Origin: Bacillota bacterium
Lineage (GTDB): Bacteria > Bacillota > Negativicutes > Sporomusales > CTSoil-080
Length of the DNA: 64,000 nucleotides
Direction of reading: 5' to 3'
Assembly: GCA_017889625.1 (NCBI GenBank)
Contig: JAGGAD010000005.1
Coordinates: 1-64,000 of the forward strand
Under the pieces are notes generated by a model. It did not search any database. It was not told the DNA's origin and saw only the letters and a program-made list of their open reading frames with translations. A program made the position numbers and the translations under genes. This document shows positions 53,458-61,151 of this stretch, in pieces; position 1 is the first letter of the stretch, and each line of letters begins with the position of its first letter.

Positions 53458-54336
53458 TTAGAATATAACCGTAAGTTCGGCCTTTGCTCGATTCAGCGCA
53501 GTAGCATCACTATTTTTATCAGTAAAGTCTTTAAAGACATTAATATTTACATTATCGGCAAATTTGTAATTAGCTTCAACCCTGAACCCCTTAGAATCAT
53601 TGTAAGCACTATCAGTACTCCAGCCACCATCAACAGCTTTATCCTCAATGTTACGGTAAGAAAGAGCGTAATTGAACTCCCCTTTATGGGCGGCTTCGCC
53701 GACAGTCGCTTTAACCAAGAAACCATTGGCATTATCAGTGTTGTTTTTTACATAATTACCAGAAAGTACCATGTTGTTATTTAATCGCCGATCAGCATTT
53801 AAGGCCAAATATTTGACGTCATCTTTTTGCAAATAGCCAACACTAAAATCTACCACATCACCCTTGGTTTTTAAGTTAGCCGCAGTAACATCGTCAGTTC
53901 CAGAACGGCCAAGAAATGCCTCAAACCCAATATTTTGACTATCCGTCGCTAATGACATACCCTGTACATTAACATCTGCAAGTATTCCATTGCCTACAAA
54001 TAACCCCTGGCGACCAGCCTTAACATCAACCGCCCCCATTTTGGTTCCCAGGTAAAGTTGATCCATAGTCGCCGTAACACCTTGAGAAGCGCCTGTAGCA
54101 AATTGTGAAACGCCACTTTGCTCATCAAGTCCTTGAATTCGTGCATGAGCGTAGAAACCGTCACCAATTTCAGAATCAGCATTCAAACGAAAACGAGTAT
54201 CAGTGGTTGTATGGGCCCCTTCATCCTTCTGCGTTAAAATTCGAGCCTCACCAGTAAACGTCGGAGAAGCAAAAGTAGTCGTGGTGGAAACGGTCAGCGC
54301 AGCCAAAATCGCGGCAACAAGCAATTTCTTGTTCAT
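53458..54336 (-). CDS. Outer-membrane beta-barrel porin
   Basis: A 292-residue secreted protein. Signal peptide at 1-23 (MNKKLLVAAILAALT, then TFAS); the mature part alternates polar and hydrophobic residues and is predicted to be almost all beta strands. It ends in AELTVIF, and a C-terminal Phe is the sorting signal recognised by the BAM machinery. It resembles putative porins of Negativicutes. This is the strongest evidence here for an outer membrane. A GGAGG site lies 7 bp upstream, and the transcript begins with a folded leader. Confidence 0.88.
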   Translation of the reverse strand: MNKKLLVAAILAALTVSTTTTFASPTFTGEARILTQKDEGAHTTTDTRFRLNADSEIGDGFYAHARIQGLDEQSGVSQFATGASQGVTATMDQLYLGTKMGAVDVKAGRQGLFVGNGILADVNVQGMSLATDSQNIGFEAFLGRSGTDDVTAANLKTKGDVVDFSVGYLQKDDVKYLALNADRRLNNNMVLSGNYVKNNTDNANGFLVKATVGEAAHKGEFNYALSYRNIEDKAVDGGWSTDSAYNDSKGFRVEANYKFADNVNINVFKDFTDKNSDATALNRAKAELTVIF

Positions 54337-54380
54337 GCTTTGTCCTCCTCAGATTTTTGTGGTTATTTGTTCTTTTCCCA

Positions 54381-54514
54381 CAACTATAAAATCCGTTGAG
54401 CGCTATGAGTATCCACGTTTCCTCACCATGCTCGCCAATATTTATAGTTGCTAACTAAGAACTCACCAACAGTATAACTACTGCTTTAATTTTCATCTAA
54501 CCTAAATGAGTTCT
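54381..54514 (-). ncRNA. Structured 5-prime leader of the porin gene
   Basis: The porin mRNA appears to start near 54515 and to carry two folded domains. The proximal domain has a 10-bp perfect outer stem (54381-54390 and 54441-54450), inside which GAGC/GCTC (54398-54401, 54430-54433) and TGAG/CTCA (54406-54409, 54422-54425) form an inner hairpin. The distal domain has AGAACTCA/TGAGTTCT (54458-54465, 54507-54514) around a CAGTA/TACTG hairpin (54470-54483). It matches no riboswitch class that I know. Control of porin expression is inferred only from position. Confidence 0.5.
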
Positions 54515-54630
54515 CGTTATAGTATTTCAATATAGTTTACATAACCCCTTTATATTTTGTGATAATTACTGCATGAAAATATTGTTTTATTATTTTTGTT
54601 TTAGACAATCAGGAATAATAAAACAAAAAA

Positions 54631-54653
54631 AGAATCCGGCTAAGCCGGATTCT
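54631..54653 (-). terminator. Rho-independent terminator of lysC
   Basis: 11-bp perfect stem (54631-54641 and 54643-54653) around a single base, followed by TTTTTTTG on the minus strand. Confidence 0.85.
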
Positions 54654-54678
54654 AATATTATATCATTGCTACTAAATT

Positions 54679-55905
54679 TTAAGCTTCGTCACTAAAAAAA
54701 CGACTATGAATTACTTTAACCGCATCCTCCGCCTGATTTGCCTGAATAAGGCAAGAAATACTAATTTCCGACGTGCTGATAACTTCAATATTAATGCCGG
54801 CATCAGACAGCGCACCAAACATGGTTGCCGCTATACCAGGGCTCCCGAACATCCCGGCCCCGACTACTGAAACCTTGGCAACATTTTCCTCAATGACTAC
54901 ACCAAGAATATTTAGCTCTTTTCCCACTTTTTCGGCAATAGCGCGAGCTTCAACAACATCTGCCTTGGAAATAGTAAACACCATATCAATGATACTTTTA
55001 TCAACATTACGAATACTTTGTACAATCATATCCACATCAATATTTGCTTTAGCTAATGCCGCAAAGATTTTGTAGGCAATGCCTGGGCTGTCAGGCACAC
55101 CCAGTATCGCTATTTTGGCTACATTAGTATCATGAGTTACGCCTCTAATAACAAACTCTTTTTCTTCCACAGTATATACCTCCCTGATAATAGTACCCGG
55201 TTGTTGACTAAAAGTAGATCTGACATGAATCGGCACACCATAACGTTTACCCATTTCAACTGACCGCGGCTGCATAACTACAGCCCCTAACCTTGCCATT
55301 TCCAACATCTCGTTATAAGTAATTTCCTTCATTCTCTTAGCAGTACTTACCGCTCGTGGATCAGCTGAATATACTCCATCCACGTCAGTATAAATTTCAC
55401 ATACATCCGCCTTCATCGCACCAGCCAATGCTACCGCAGTAGTATCTGAGCCACCGCGTCCCAGAGTAGTAATATCACCATCTTCTGTCATTCCTTGAAA
55501 ACCGGCCACAACCACGATTTTCCCCTTATCCAGCTCCGACAATACTCTTGATGGTTCAATATGAGTAATATTCGCTTTATTAAAAGCGGTATTAGTGGAT
55601 ACTCCTGCTTGAAACCCCGTCATGGATATAGCAGGATATCCAAGCTTGGTAAACGCCATGGCTAAAAGAGCTATCGAAACCTGCTCGCCAGTAGATAACA
55701 ACATATCCATCTCCCGGCCAGTTGTAACATTGGTCATTAATTTCGCCATCTCAACCAGATGATCTGTAGTATCACCCATCGCTGATACTACAACAACAAC
55801 TTTGTCCTCCGACCGCTTATCGTTTATTACCCGCTGGGCAACAGCCATAATCTTTTCCGGAGTGGCGACCGAACTGCCGCCAAACTTCTTTACCATTAGC
55901 GTCAT
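54679..55905 (-). CDS. lysC: Aspartate kinase
   Basis: A 408-residue monofunctional enzyme that phosphorylates aspartate, feeding lysine, diaminopimelate, threonine and methionine synthesis. Catalytic domain (1-250) with KFGGSSVATPEK and TLGRGGSDTTAVALA, then two ACT domains (about 262-400) that bind the feedback inhibitor. Diaminopimelate is needed for peptidoglycan, and dipicolinate for spores. The ATG follows GGAGG by 6 bp. The 139-bp upstream gap is too short for a lysine riboswitch. Confidence 0.95.
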   Translation of the reverse strand: MTLMVKKFGGSSVATPEKIMAVAQRVINDKRSEDKVVVVVSAMGDTTDHLVEMAKLMTNVTTGREMDMLLSTGEQVSIALLAMAFTKLGYPAISMTGFQAGVSTNTAFNKANITHIEPSRVLSELDKGKIVVVAGFQGMTEDGDITTLGRGGSDTTAVALAGAMKADVCEIYTDVDGVYSADPRAVSTAKRMKEITYNEMLEMARLGAVVMQPRSVEMGKRYGVPIHVRSTFSQQPGTIIREVYTVEEKEFVIRGVTHDTNVAKIAILGVPDSPGIAYKIFAALAKANIDVDMIVQSIRNVDKSIIDMVFTISKADVVEARAIAEKVGKELNILGVVIEENVAKVSVVGAGMFGSPGIAATMFGALSDAGINIEVISTSEISISCLIQANQAEDAVKVIHSRFFSDEA

Positions 55906-56001
55906 TCATATCCTCCTCAACTGGTACAAATAAAATTTCACAATATCTATATTATAATTATTCATAGTATTTGTCGATTCCTTCTTTATGACAATAAAAT
56001 A

Positions 56002-56020
56002 ATCCCGGCTCAGCCGGGAT
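56002..56020 (-). terminator. Rho-independent terminator of the gene at 56045
   Basis: 9-bp GC-rich stem around one base (56002-56010 and 56012-56020), followed by TATTTTATT on the minus strand. Confidence 0.7.
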
Positions 56021-56044
56021 AGCTCTAACTAATCAATTACGTAT

Positions 56045-56296
56045 TTATCTTTTTATTTTTACCGTAATCATCGATCGGGCAACTACATAGAAAAAAGCCA
56101 ATGTACCACCTATAGTGAAGAAAAAGGCGTTAGGTTTGGACATCATAATTTCCGAACTGCCAATCAAGCTGAATAATAGCGCTGCCATATAAGCAAGAAA
56201 CCATTCACCAAAATTAGCTGTCCTTTTCTTTGGGGCCATTGCTACCCAAACCAAAAAGCCTACAATAATTACATTGCTATAACTACTAAATTCCAT
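56045..56296 (-). CDS. Small membrane protein
   Basis: An 83-residue protein with about three hydrophobic segments (7-20, 29-47 and 56-74) and a basic ending (VKIKR). The ATG 56296 has GGAGGT 4 bp upstream; the frame is open 21 codons further. I do not recognise the family. It has its own terminator. Confidence 0.6.
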   Translation of the reverse strand: MEFSSYSNVIIVGFLVWVAMAPKKRTANFGEWFLAYMAALLFSLIGSSEIMMSKPNAFFFTIGGTLAFFYVVARSMITVKIKR

Positions 56297-56359
56297 TACT
56301 ACCTCCGCATTTTCAACAACAAATAAGCTTTTTTTATATATTCTTATTCGGGGAAACAA

Positions 56360-56626
56360 CTATTTTTCCTGCTCGACATTTTACTCGTTTTTTCTAGTTC
56401 ATCGACTAGTGCACCCTAGGGACTGTTTCAACATATTATATTTATAGAATCAGAAGTTCTCACCTTTTGTTACACTTTACCACAAGGACTATTAAAAATA
56501 CATTGTTTCATCAGCCAACAGTGTTAACCAAAAGTAACATTATGTTATAAAATTTCATATTATATATCAGGTGAGATACTAAGAACTTTGACATTCGTCA
56601 AAAAGATAAAGGAGGATATTAGGCCT
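56360..56626. other. Intergenic region before the Cys-rich small gene
   Basis: An AT-rich stretch. AAGTTCTCACCT (56454-56465) reappears inverted as AGGTGAGA (56569-56576) and AACTT (56584-56588) interrupted by seven bases. No tRNA or clear riboswitch is seen. Confidence 0.3.
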
Positions 56627-56836
56627 ATGGATTGCAAATATCCGCATTGGTATCAAGGAGAAAAAATGGACCGCGGCTATGAAGATTACATGGTTCCAGA
56701 CCCCTGCTGCGAAGAAGCCCTACCTTACAAAATGTATGACTTTCATCGCGAAAGTATGAAAGATCGCATTTTGTGCCTCTTAGGCTGCGAAGTTATTTTT
56801 AGTGTTGATGCTAGAATTTGCAATATTGTAGCATAA
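56627..56836 (+). CDS. Small Cys-containing protein of unknown function
   Basis: A 69-residue protein with Cys in MDCKYPHW, PDPCCEEALPY, ILCLLGCEVIF and near the end (ARICNIV). GGAGG lies 11 bp before the ATG. Its composition is acidic and aromatic and it has no signal peptide or helix. A bidirectional terminator follows. It might be a small regulatory or metal-handling protein, but no family is recognised. Confidence 0.55.
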   Translation: MDCKYPHWYQGEKMDRGYEDYMVPDPCCEEALPYKMYDFHRESMKDRILCLLGCEVIFSVDARICNIVA

Positions 56837-56861
56837 ATAATAACATCATTTATCTACAACA

Positions 56862-56905
56862 ACGAAAAACCTGATGACCGTAAATCAGGTCATCAGGTTT
56901 TTCGT
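56862..56905. terminator. Bidirectional terminator
   Basis: 18-bp perfect stem (56862-56879 and 56888-56905) with an 8-nt loop and T/A tracts in the arms. It separates the convergent genes at 56627 and 56936. Confidence 0.85.
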
Positions 56906-56935
56906 TAATACCAATAAAGATACCATTTGATTAAT

Positions 56936-57412
56936 TTAAGAATATCTCCACCACCACGCAAAAAAAGCATCCCGGCTTATTTCCTCGTCATGATCGGCAC
57001 TAATTCTAACAAATACCCCATCACACATAAACCCTACACTCACTAATTCATCCTCATCATCATAAAAGAAAACCGCATCGGTTATCCAATGGTCTCTATA
57101 CATAAATCCATCGTCACCAGGGCCTTCCGGCCCGCCATTGCCCCCAGGTTCACCATGCCAACGGTAAATATGCATACCCGGAAACTTATCATGCCATTCA
57201 GGTTGATTAATTCGCTCCATCCTGGAGCTGCGCAAAAAACGTGCCCGTTTTTGATGCCATCTAAATGGGTATTGGTGTTGTTGATCCAGACTATCCTCTT
57301 CCTGGTACCCCGGCGGCGGTCCCGCCGGTGGATATTCTCTAGCATAAACCGATGTTGCCGAAAAAATAGTAGCAAAAACCAGTAAAAGCCCCCATGCCAA
57401 AGCTTTTTTCAC
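56936..57412 (-). CDS. Secreted protein of unknown function
   Basis: A 158-residue protein with a signal peptide (MKKALAWGLLLVFATIF, cleavage around VYA-RE). The mature part is Pro- and Gly-rich (PPAGPPPGY, EPGGNGGPEGPGDDG), with basic patches and many Trp (HWITDA, FFAWWW). The C-terminal half may be a small beta domain. Start is GTG, 7 bp after GGAGGG. No family is recognised; it could be periplasmic or surface exposed. Confidence 0.6.
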   Translation of the reverse strand: MKKALAWGLLLVFATIFSATSVYAREYPPAGPPPGYQEEDSLDQQHQYPFRWHQKRARFLRSSRMERINQPEWHDKFPGMHIYRWHGEPGGNGGPEGPGDDGFMYRDHWITDAVFFYDDEDELVSVGFMCDGVFVRISADHDEEISRDAFFAWWWRYS

Positions 57413-57749
57413 AGTCGGTCCCTCCTATCTTATTTTTAATTTTGTTTTAAACTATATTCTTGCTTATTATATCGTTTGCATATCACAAATTATGTCAATT
57501 CGTGTAAGTATATATAATATTTTGTGTTATTAGAAACTATTCCCAATATAAATTTAAAAATATTCCTCCATACATATATTTATGCAACCAACAATTTATT
57601 TATCGCTATTTTTTTAGTCATTATAGTTAATACGCTTGTAATGATTAGTACTACTTCCTACATATATTTGATAAAGCCAAATAAACAAGGCTTTATCTAG
57701 CAATCGGAAAAATTAATGTCTGAATTATATCCTTCGGGGAGGGGTCGCC
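57413..57749. other. Intergenic region upstream of the recombinase
   Basis: A 337-bp AT-rich gap without a gene. It ends in the hairpin at 57670-57697 and a purine-rich ribosome binding site. A TATAAT box for the secreted protein may lie near 57466, but its -35 spacing is poor. Confidence 0.4.
57670..57697 (+). repeat. 9-bp inverted repeat before the recombinase gene
   Basis: GATAAAGCC (57670-57678) and GGCTTTATC (57689-57697) with a 10-nt spacer, 53 bp before the recombinase start, and without a T-run. It could be an operator, a recombinase site or an attenuator. Confidence 0.4.
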
Positions 57750-59171
57750 ATGCATGCAATCTATTGCCGTGTCAGCACAACAGAACAGGCTGAAAGAGGC
57801 TACTCTATTGATTATCAGCTCACAGCCTGTCGTGATTATGCCCATAAAGCCGGTATGGTTACAGTGGAAGAATATGTAGACGATGGGTATAGCGGCGAAT
57901 ATCTTGAGCGCCCGGCGCTTGATAAACTCCGAGAAAAGCTTAACCAGCACCAACTTTCTAGTGTAATAACGCTCGATCCTGACCGGCTAAGCCGCAACCT
58001 TACCAACCAATTGTTGTTGGCTGATGAGATTGAAAAGACTGGGACAAAACTTTTTTTTACTACCGCAGATTATGATGCTTCGCCAGAAGGGCGACTCTTT
58101 TTCTCCATCCGCGGTGCAGTAAGCGCTTTTGAAAAGGCTAAAACCCGTGAACGGACTATGCGCGGCAAACGGGCCAAAGCTTTACAAGGTAAACTAACCT
58201 ATAATGACAAGGCTCTAGGCTATAATTTTGACCATGAAACACAGATGTATATTATTAACGAAAATGAAGCCGCTATTATCCGTAAAATTTATGAATTGTG
58301 CGTAAAAAAACATTATGGAGTCCGAACTATTGCCACCGAGCTAAATATACATGGTTATCGAACCAAAAACGGCAAAAAGTTTTATTCTGCTGCAGTATGG
58401 AGAATATTAAAAAACGAAATGTACGCTGGTACCAAGTGGGCGTTCAAATTCTACGACAAGTTAGTACAACAGCGAAAAAAGAAGCGCATTATCCGCCCCC
58501 TTGAAGAATGCGTTCCCATCACCGTACCGGCAATTATTGACAAAGAAACCTGGAACACGGCGCAGCGAGTGCTTGAGGAAAACAGTAAATTATCTAAACG
58601 CAACACCCACAATGAGTATTTGCTCGCCAAAATTATTAAATGCGGCTACTGCGGCCATAATTTAATAGGAGCTGACTATGCTGCTCATGGTACGCATTAT
58701 CGCTATTATCGTTGCAGCTATAAGCGCTACAATAATTGTCCCAGTCATGAACTTCCCGTAGAACTACTCGATAATATTGTTTGGAATAAACTCCTAAGCC
58801 TTATCACCCCTCAAGTTAAAATTGACCCTATAGCCCCACCCCTGGATACCCAGGCAGCAGAAAGTAAATTGCTATTTTCGGAACTTAAAAATCTAGAAGC
58901 TCGCCAGCTGGCTATTCTAAATTGGGTACGAGATGGAAAGATCGAAGTTTCAGCCGCCGACCAAGCACTTAATACCATGGTCAGGGAAATTGCCGATATC
59001 AAAAAAGCAATAACCAGGAATCAGCAAGAAACAGCCGCCACGGCCCCGGTTACTACCGATATTCCTCTCACAAGCTTTGACCAGCGGCGGCTTATCATTA
59101 TTAAATCCGGCCTTATTATTTATGCTAGACGCGACCAATATAAAGGAATTTATTGGGGCTTTGGACCATAA
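57750..59171 (+). CDS. Large serine recombinase
   Basis: A 473-residue site-specific recombinase. Resolvase domain at 1-145 with catalytic Ser9 (YCRVSTTEQ) and LDPDRLSRN, recombinase domain (about 155-255), and a zinc ribbon (about 285-345, CGYCGHNL and RCSYKRYNNC). This type excises or integrates phages, transposons or developmental elements such as the skin element at sigK. The start ATG has GGGGAGGGG 5 bp upstream. No integrase partner, excisionase, phage genes or cargo lie near it, so it may be a remnant or act in trans. Confidence 0.92.
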   Translation: MHAIYCRVSTTEQAERGYSIDYQLTACRDYAHKAGMVTVEEYVDDGYSGEYLERPALDKLREKLNQHQLSSVITLDPDRLSRNLTNQLLLADEIEKTGTKLFFTTADYDASPEGRLFFSIRGAVSAFEKAKTRERTMRGKRAKALQGKLTYNDKALGYNFDHETQMYIINENEAAIIRKIYELCVKKHYGVRTIATELNIHGYRTKNGKKFYSAAVWRILKNEMYAGTKWAFKFYDKLVQQRKKKRIIRPLEECVPITVPAIIDKETWNTAQRVLEENSKLSKRNTHNEYLLAKIIKCGYCGHNLIGADYAAHGTHYRYYRCSYKRYNNCPSHELPVELLDNIVWNKLLSLITPQVKIDPIAPPLDTQAAESKLLFSELKNLEARQLAILNWVRDGKIEVSAADQALNTMVREIADIKKAITRNQQETAATAPVTTDIPLTSFDQRRLIIIKSGLIIYARRDQYKGIYWGFGP

Positions 59172-59414
59172 TTTTTAGTTCTTGTGTTTCACGTTTATGC
59201 CATCGGGAAAGCTTTTGCGGTACTCTCTGCTATGTTGGCTGCGACTTTATTATAGTAAACGTCAATGTACGTCACAGGTGTTTGTCGATGCACATTCCTA
59301 TTAAGATGATTCGTTTTATTGCCCCATTTAAATGATTGGCACATAGCGCTGACTTAACATCTAATTTCGCGGCGGCATAGAATATATAAAATACCCTTAT
59401 GGGAGGGGGTTGCC

Positions 59415-59885
59415 GTGAAAAGTTTTCGTGACCTAAGACATATCACTCTCGATGTTGAACACATGCGTAGACTGCATCAGGAAGCCATTGAGCAACTGGA
59501 GCTTATGCGAACATCATTAGACGCAGCCGAGCAAGCTATCGGCACAATACGGGATAAGTTAGAAACAATGTTTATTGAGCATTGGAACGGATACTTGGAT
59601 GTTCTTCACATGTTAATTATGCACGATGAAGCCATGGCTGCTGTTATTAATAAGTATGGCATGCCGCTACGTGACGACAATCCAATGGATGACATTGATA
59701 CTCCGCATTTAGGCCACCCGTCGCTTCTTTTGCTCCTTGTAACCGCACTAATCCGCCATCACCGCCGATTCTGTGATATATACGGTTGGCGCGGAAATCC
59801 GATGAGTGATTATCTCAAAGAATCTATGACTATGGAAAGAGAACATATCGCCGAATTAATTTCGATGATCCAACAAACACTATAA
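59415..59885 (+). CDS. Helical protein of unknown function
   Basis: A 156-residue soluble protein predicted to be mostly alpha-helical, with a coiled-coil-like first 55 residues and a His-rich middle (IRHHRRFCDIYGW). The GTG start has GGGAGGGGG 6 bp upstream and resembles the recombinase start context. A terminator follows. It has no recognised family. The 243-bp gap between it and the recombinase contains no clear promoter. Confidence 0.55.
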   Translation: MKSFRDLRHITLDVEHMRRLHQEAIEQLELMRTSLDAAEQAIGTIRDKLETMFIEHWNGYLDVLHMLIMHDEAMAAVINKYGMPLRDDNPMDDIDTPHLGHPSLLLLLVTALIRHHRRFCDIYGWRGNPMSDYLKESMTMEREHIAELISMIQQTL

Positions 59886-59902
59886 TATAATGAAAAAATG
59901 CC

Positions 59903-59929
59903 GCTGCCTGCCAAGGCAGTAATTTTTTT
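59903..59929 (+). terminator. Rho-independent terminator of the helical protein gene
   Basis: CTGCCT/AGGCAG stem with a 4-nt loop (59904-59919), followed by seven Ts. Confidence 0.8.
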
Positions 59930-60047
59930 CTGTTTTACCCCTTCAACTTTTTAGCTGTTGTGTAAATCATCCATAATACAGGATTTTTTTTTTTAACCAA
60001 GAATATTTATTGATGCTAATAAAAATTTTCGGTAAAGGACACAACTA

Positions 60048-60929
60048 ATGCTTTCATTTTCTCTTCCGGCACACAGCCAGCCACAACTACTGCCAGAGGT
60101 TCTCCGCCACTTAAAAATATCCTTAACCCTGCGCCGCAAACTAAAAAAAGCTAGTGATGCTATTCTTGTTAATAATCATCCGGTACCTTGGAATACGCTA
60201 ATTCACCCCGGCGACACCGTGAGTATAAATTGGCCCTCTGATTGCACCATTGAACCCCATGCTCTGCCATTAACTATTTGTTATGAAGACTCCTCACTTT
60301 TAGTAATAGACAAGCCTGCGGGGCTTTTAGTCCATCCCGCCAGTGGCAACCACAGCGAACTTACCTTAGCCAATGCTGTTATCCATCACCTAAAGAGCGA
60401 AACCGTAGCCCCAAGCTTCCATCCCGTGCATCGGTTGGACCGCAACACTTCTGGCCTATTATTAGTAGCGAAAAATCCCTACTGTCAACATCTCTTCTCC
60501 GTCAGCAGCGATAAAAATCTGCGCCGCTCTTATCTGGCAGTAGTTACTGGCATTCCGTCGCCACCAGAAGGAATTATTGACGCCCCGATAGGACGGCTGG
60601 CCGGTAGTATAATTGAACGCTCTGTCCAGCCTGACGGACAAAATGCAATTACACACTATAAAACTTTAGCCGTCTTTCCCCAGCACAGTCTAGTTGAACT
60701 ACGTCTGGAAACAGGGCGTACCCATCAAATACGGGTACATTTATCCTATATCGGCCACCCCATAGTAGGTGATGATCTTTATGGCGGGTCCCGGGAACTA
60801 ATCAGCCGTCAGGCCCTCCATGCCACCAGACTCCAATTTATCCACCCGATCAGTGGCGAACCCTTAGATATCACTAGTCCGCTACCAGAAGATATCGAGT
60901 TCCTGATTAACAACCTGCAAAACCAATAA
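60048..60929 (+). CDS. RluA family pseudouridine synthase
   Basis: A 293-residue enzyme that isomerises uridine to pseudouridine in rRNA or tRNA. An S4-like N-terminal part (about 15-75) precedes the catalytic domain; the catalytic Asp is in HPVHRLDRNTSG and RTHQIRVHL lies near the end. Paralogues differ in target position, so RluC/RluD-type specificity cannot be set from sequence alone. A 9-bp-scale terminator follows. Confidence 0.9.
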   Translation: MLSFSLPAHSQPQLLPEVLRHLKISLTLRRKLKKASDAILVNNHPVPWNTLIHPGDTVSINWPSDCTIEPHALPLTICYEDSSLLVIDKPAGLLVHPASGNHSELTLANAVIHHLKSETVAPSFHPVHRLDRNTSGLLLVAKNPYCQHLFSVSSDKNLRRSYLAVVTGIPSPPEGIIDAPIGRLAGSIIERSVQPDGQNAITHYKTLAVFPQHSLVELRLETGRTHQIRVHLSYIGHPIVGDDLYGGSRELISRQALHATRLQFIHPISGEPLDITSPLPEDIEFLINNLQNQ

Positions 60930-60936
60930 GCAGGTT
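60912..60936 (+). terminator. Possible terminator of the pseudouridine synthase gene
   Basis: AACCTGC/GCAGGTT stem (60912-60918 and 60930-60936) across the stop codon, followed by CTTTGTT. The T-tract is weak. Confidence 0.5.
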
Positions 60937-61000
60937 CTTTGTTAGTTCAAGTATTATTATCACGCTATACTCTCCCGTTCAAACAGCTGCATAAATAACC

Positions 61001-61080
61001 TTTTTCAAGTTTAATCAACATCAATATGCTATACTATACCTTTCATCCTCCCTCAAGAAGTAACATTTTTCAAGATTAAT
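61001..61080 (+). repeat. Direct repeat in the fba promoter region
   Basis: TTTTTCAAGTTTAAT (61001-61015) and TTTTTCAAGATTAAT (61066-61080) match at 14 of 15 positions, 65 bp apart. Both lie upstream of the fba start and each is followed by AT-rich sequence with -10-like boxes. They may be regulator sites. Confidence 0.4.
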
Positions 61081-61110
61081 TAGTATTATTATCCTTTTTT
61101 AACAACACTG

Positions 61111-61119
61111 TGGTATAAT
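61111..61119 (+). promoter_or_regulatory. Extended -10 promoter of fba
   Basis: TGGTATAAT is an extended -10 element with consensus TATAAT (61114-61119), about 33 bp before the ATG of fba. A weak -35 region is present. A second -10-like TATACT lies at about 61030. Confidence 0.55.
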
Positions 61120-61151
61120 ATAACCGCTAAATATACTTGGGAGGAATTTTT

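Larger units (their letters stand above)
54337..54678. other. Intergenic region between lysC and porin genes
   Basis: This 342-bp gap holds the lysC terminator (54631-54653), an AT-rich stretch, a possible minus-strand -10 box TATAAC around 54520, and the porin leader. No gene is seen. Confidence 0.6.

Noticed and set aside
53236-53784. 182-codon plus-strand frame
   Set aside because: It runs antisense across the SASP gene, its promoter, the porin terminator and the porin gene.
55906-56044. Lysine riboswitch before aspartate kinase
   Set aside because: The gap is only 139 bp and lacks the conserved core; a lysine riboswitch needs about 170 nt or more.
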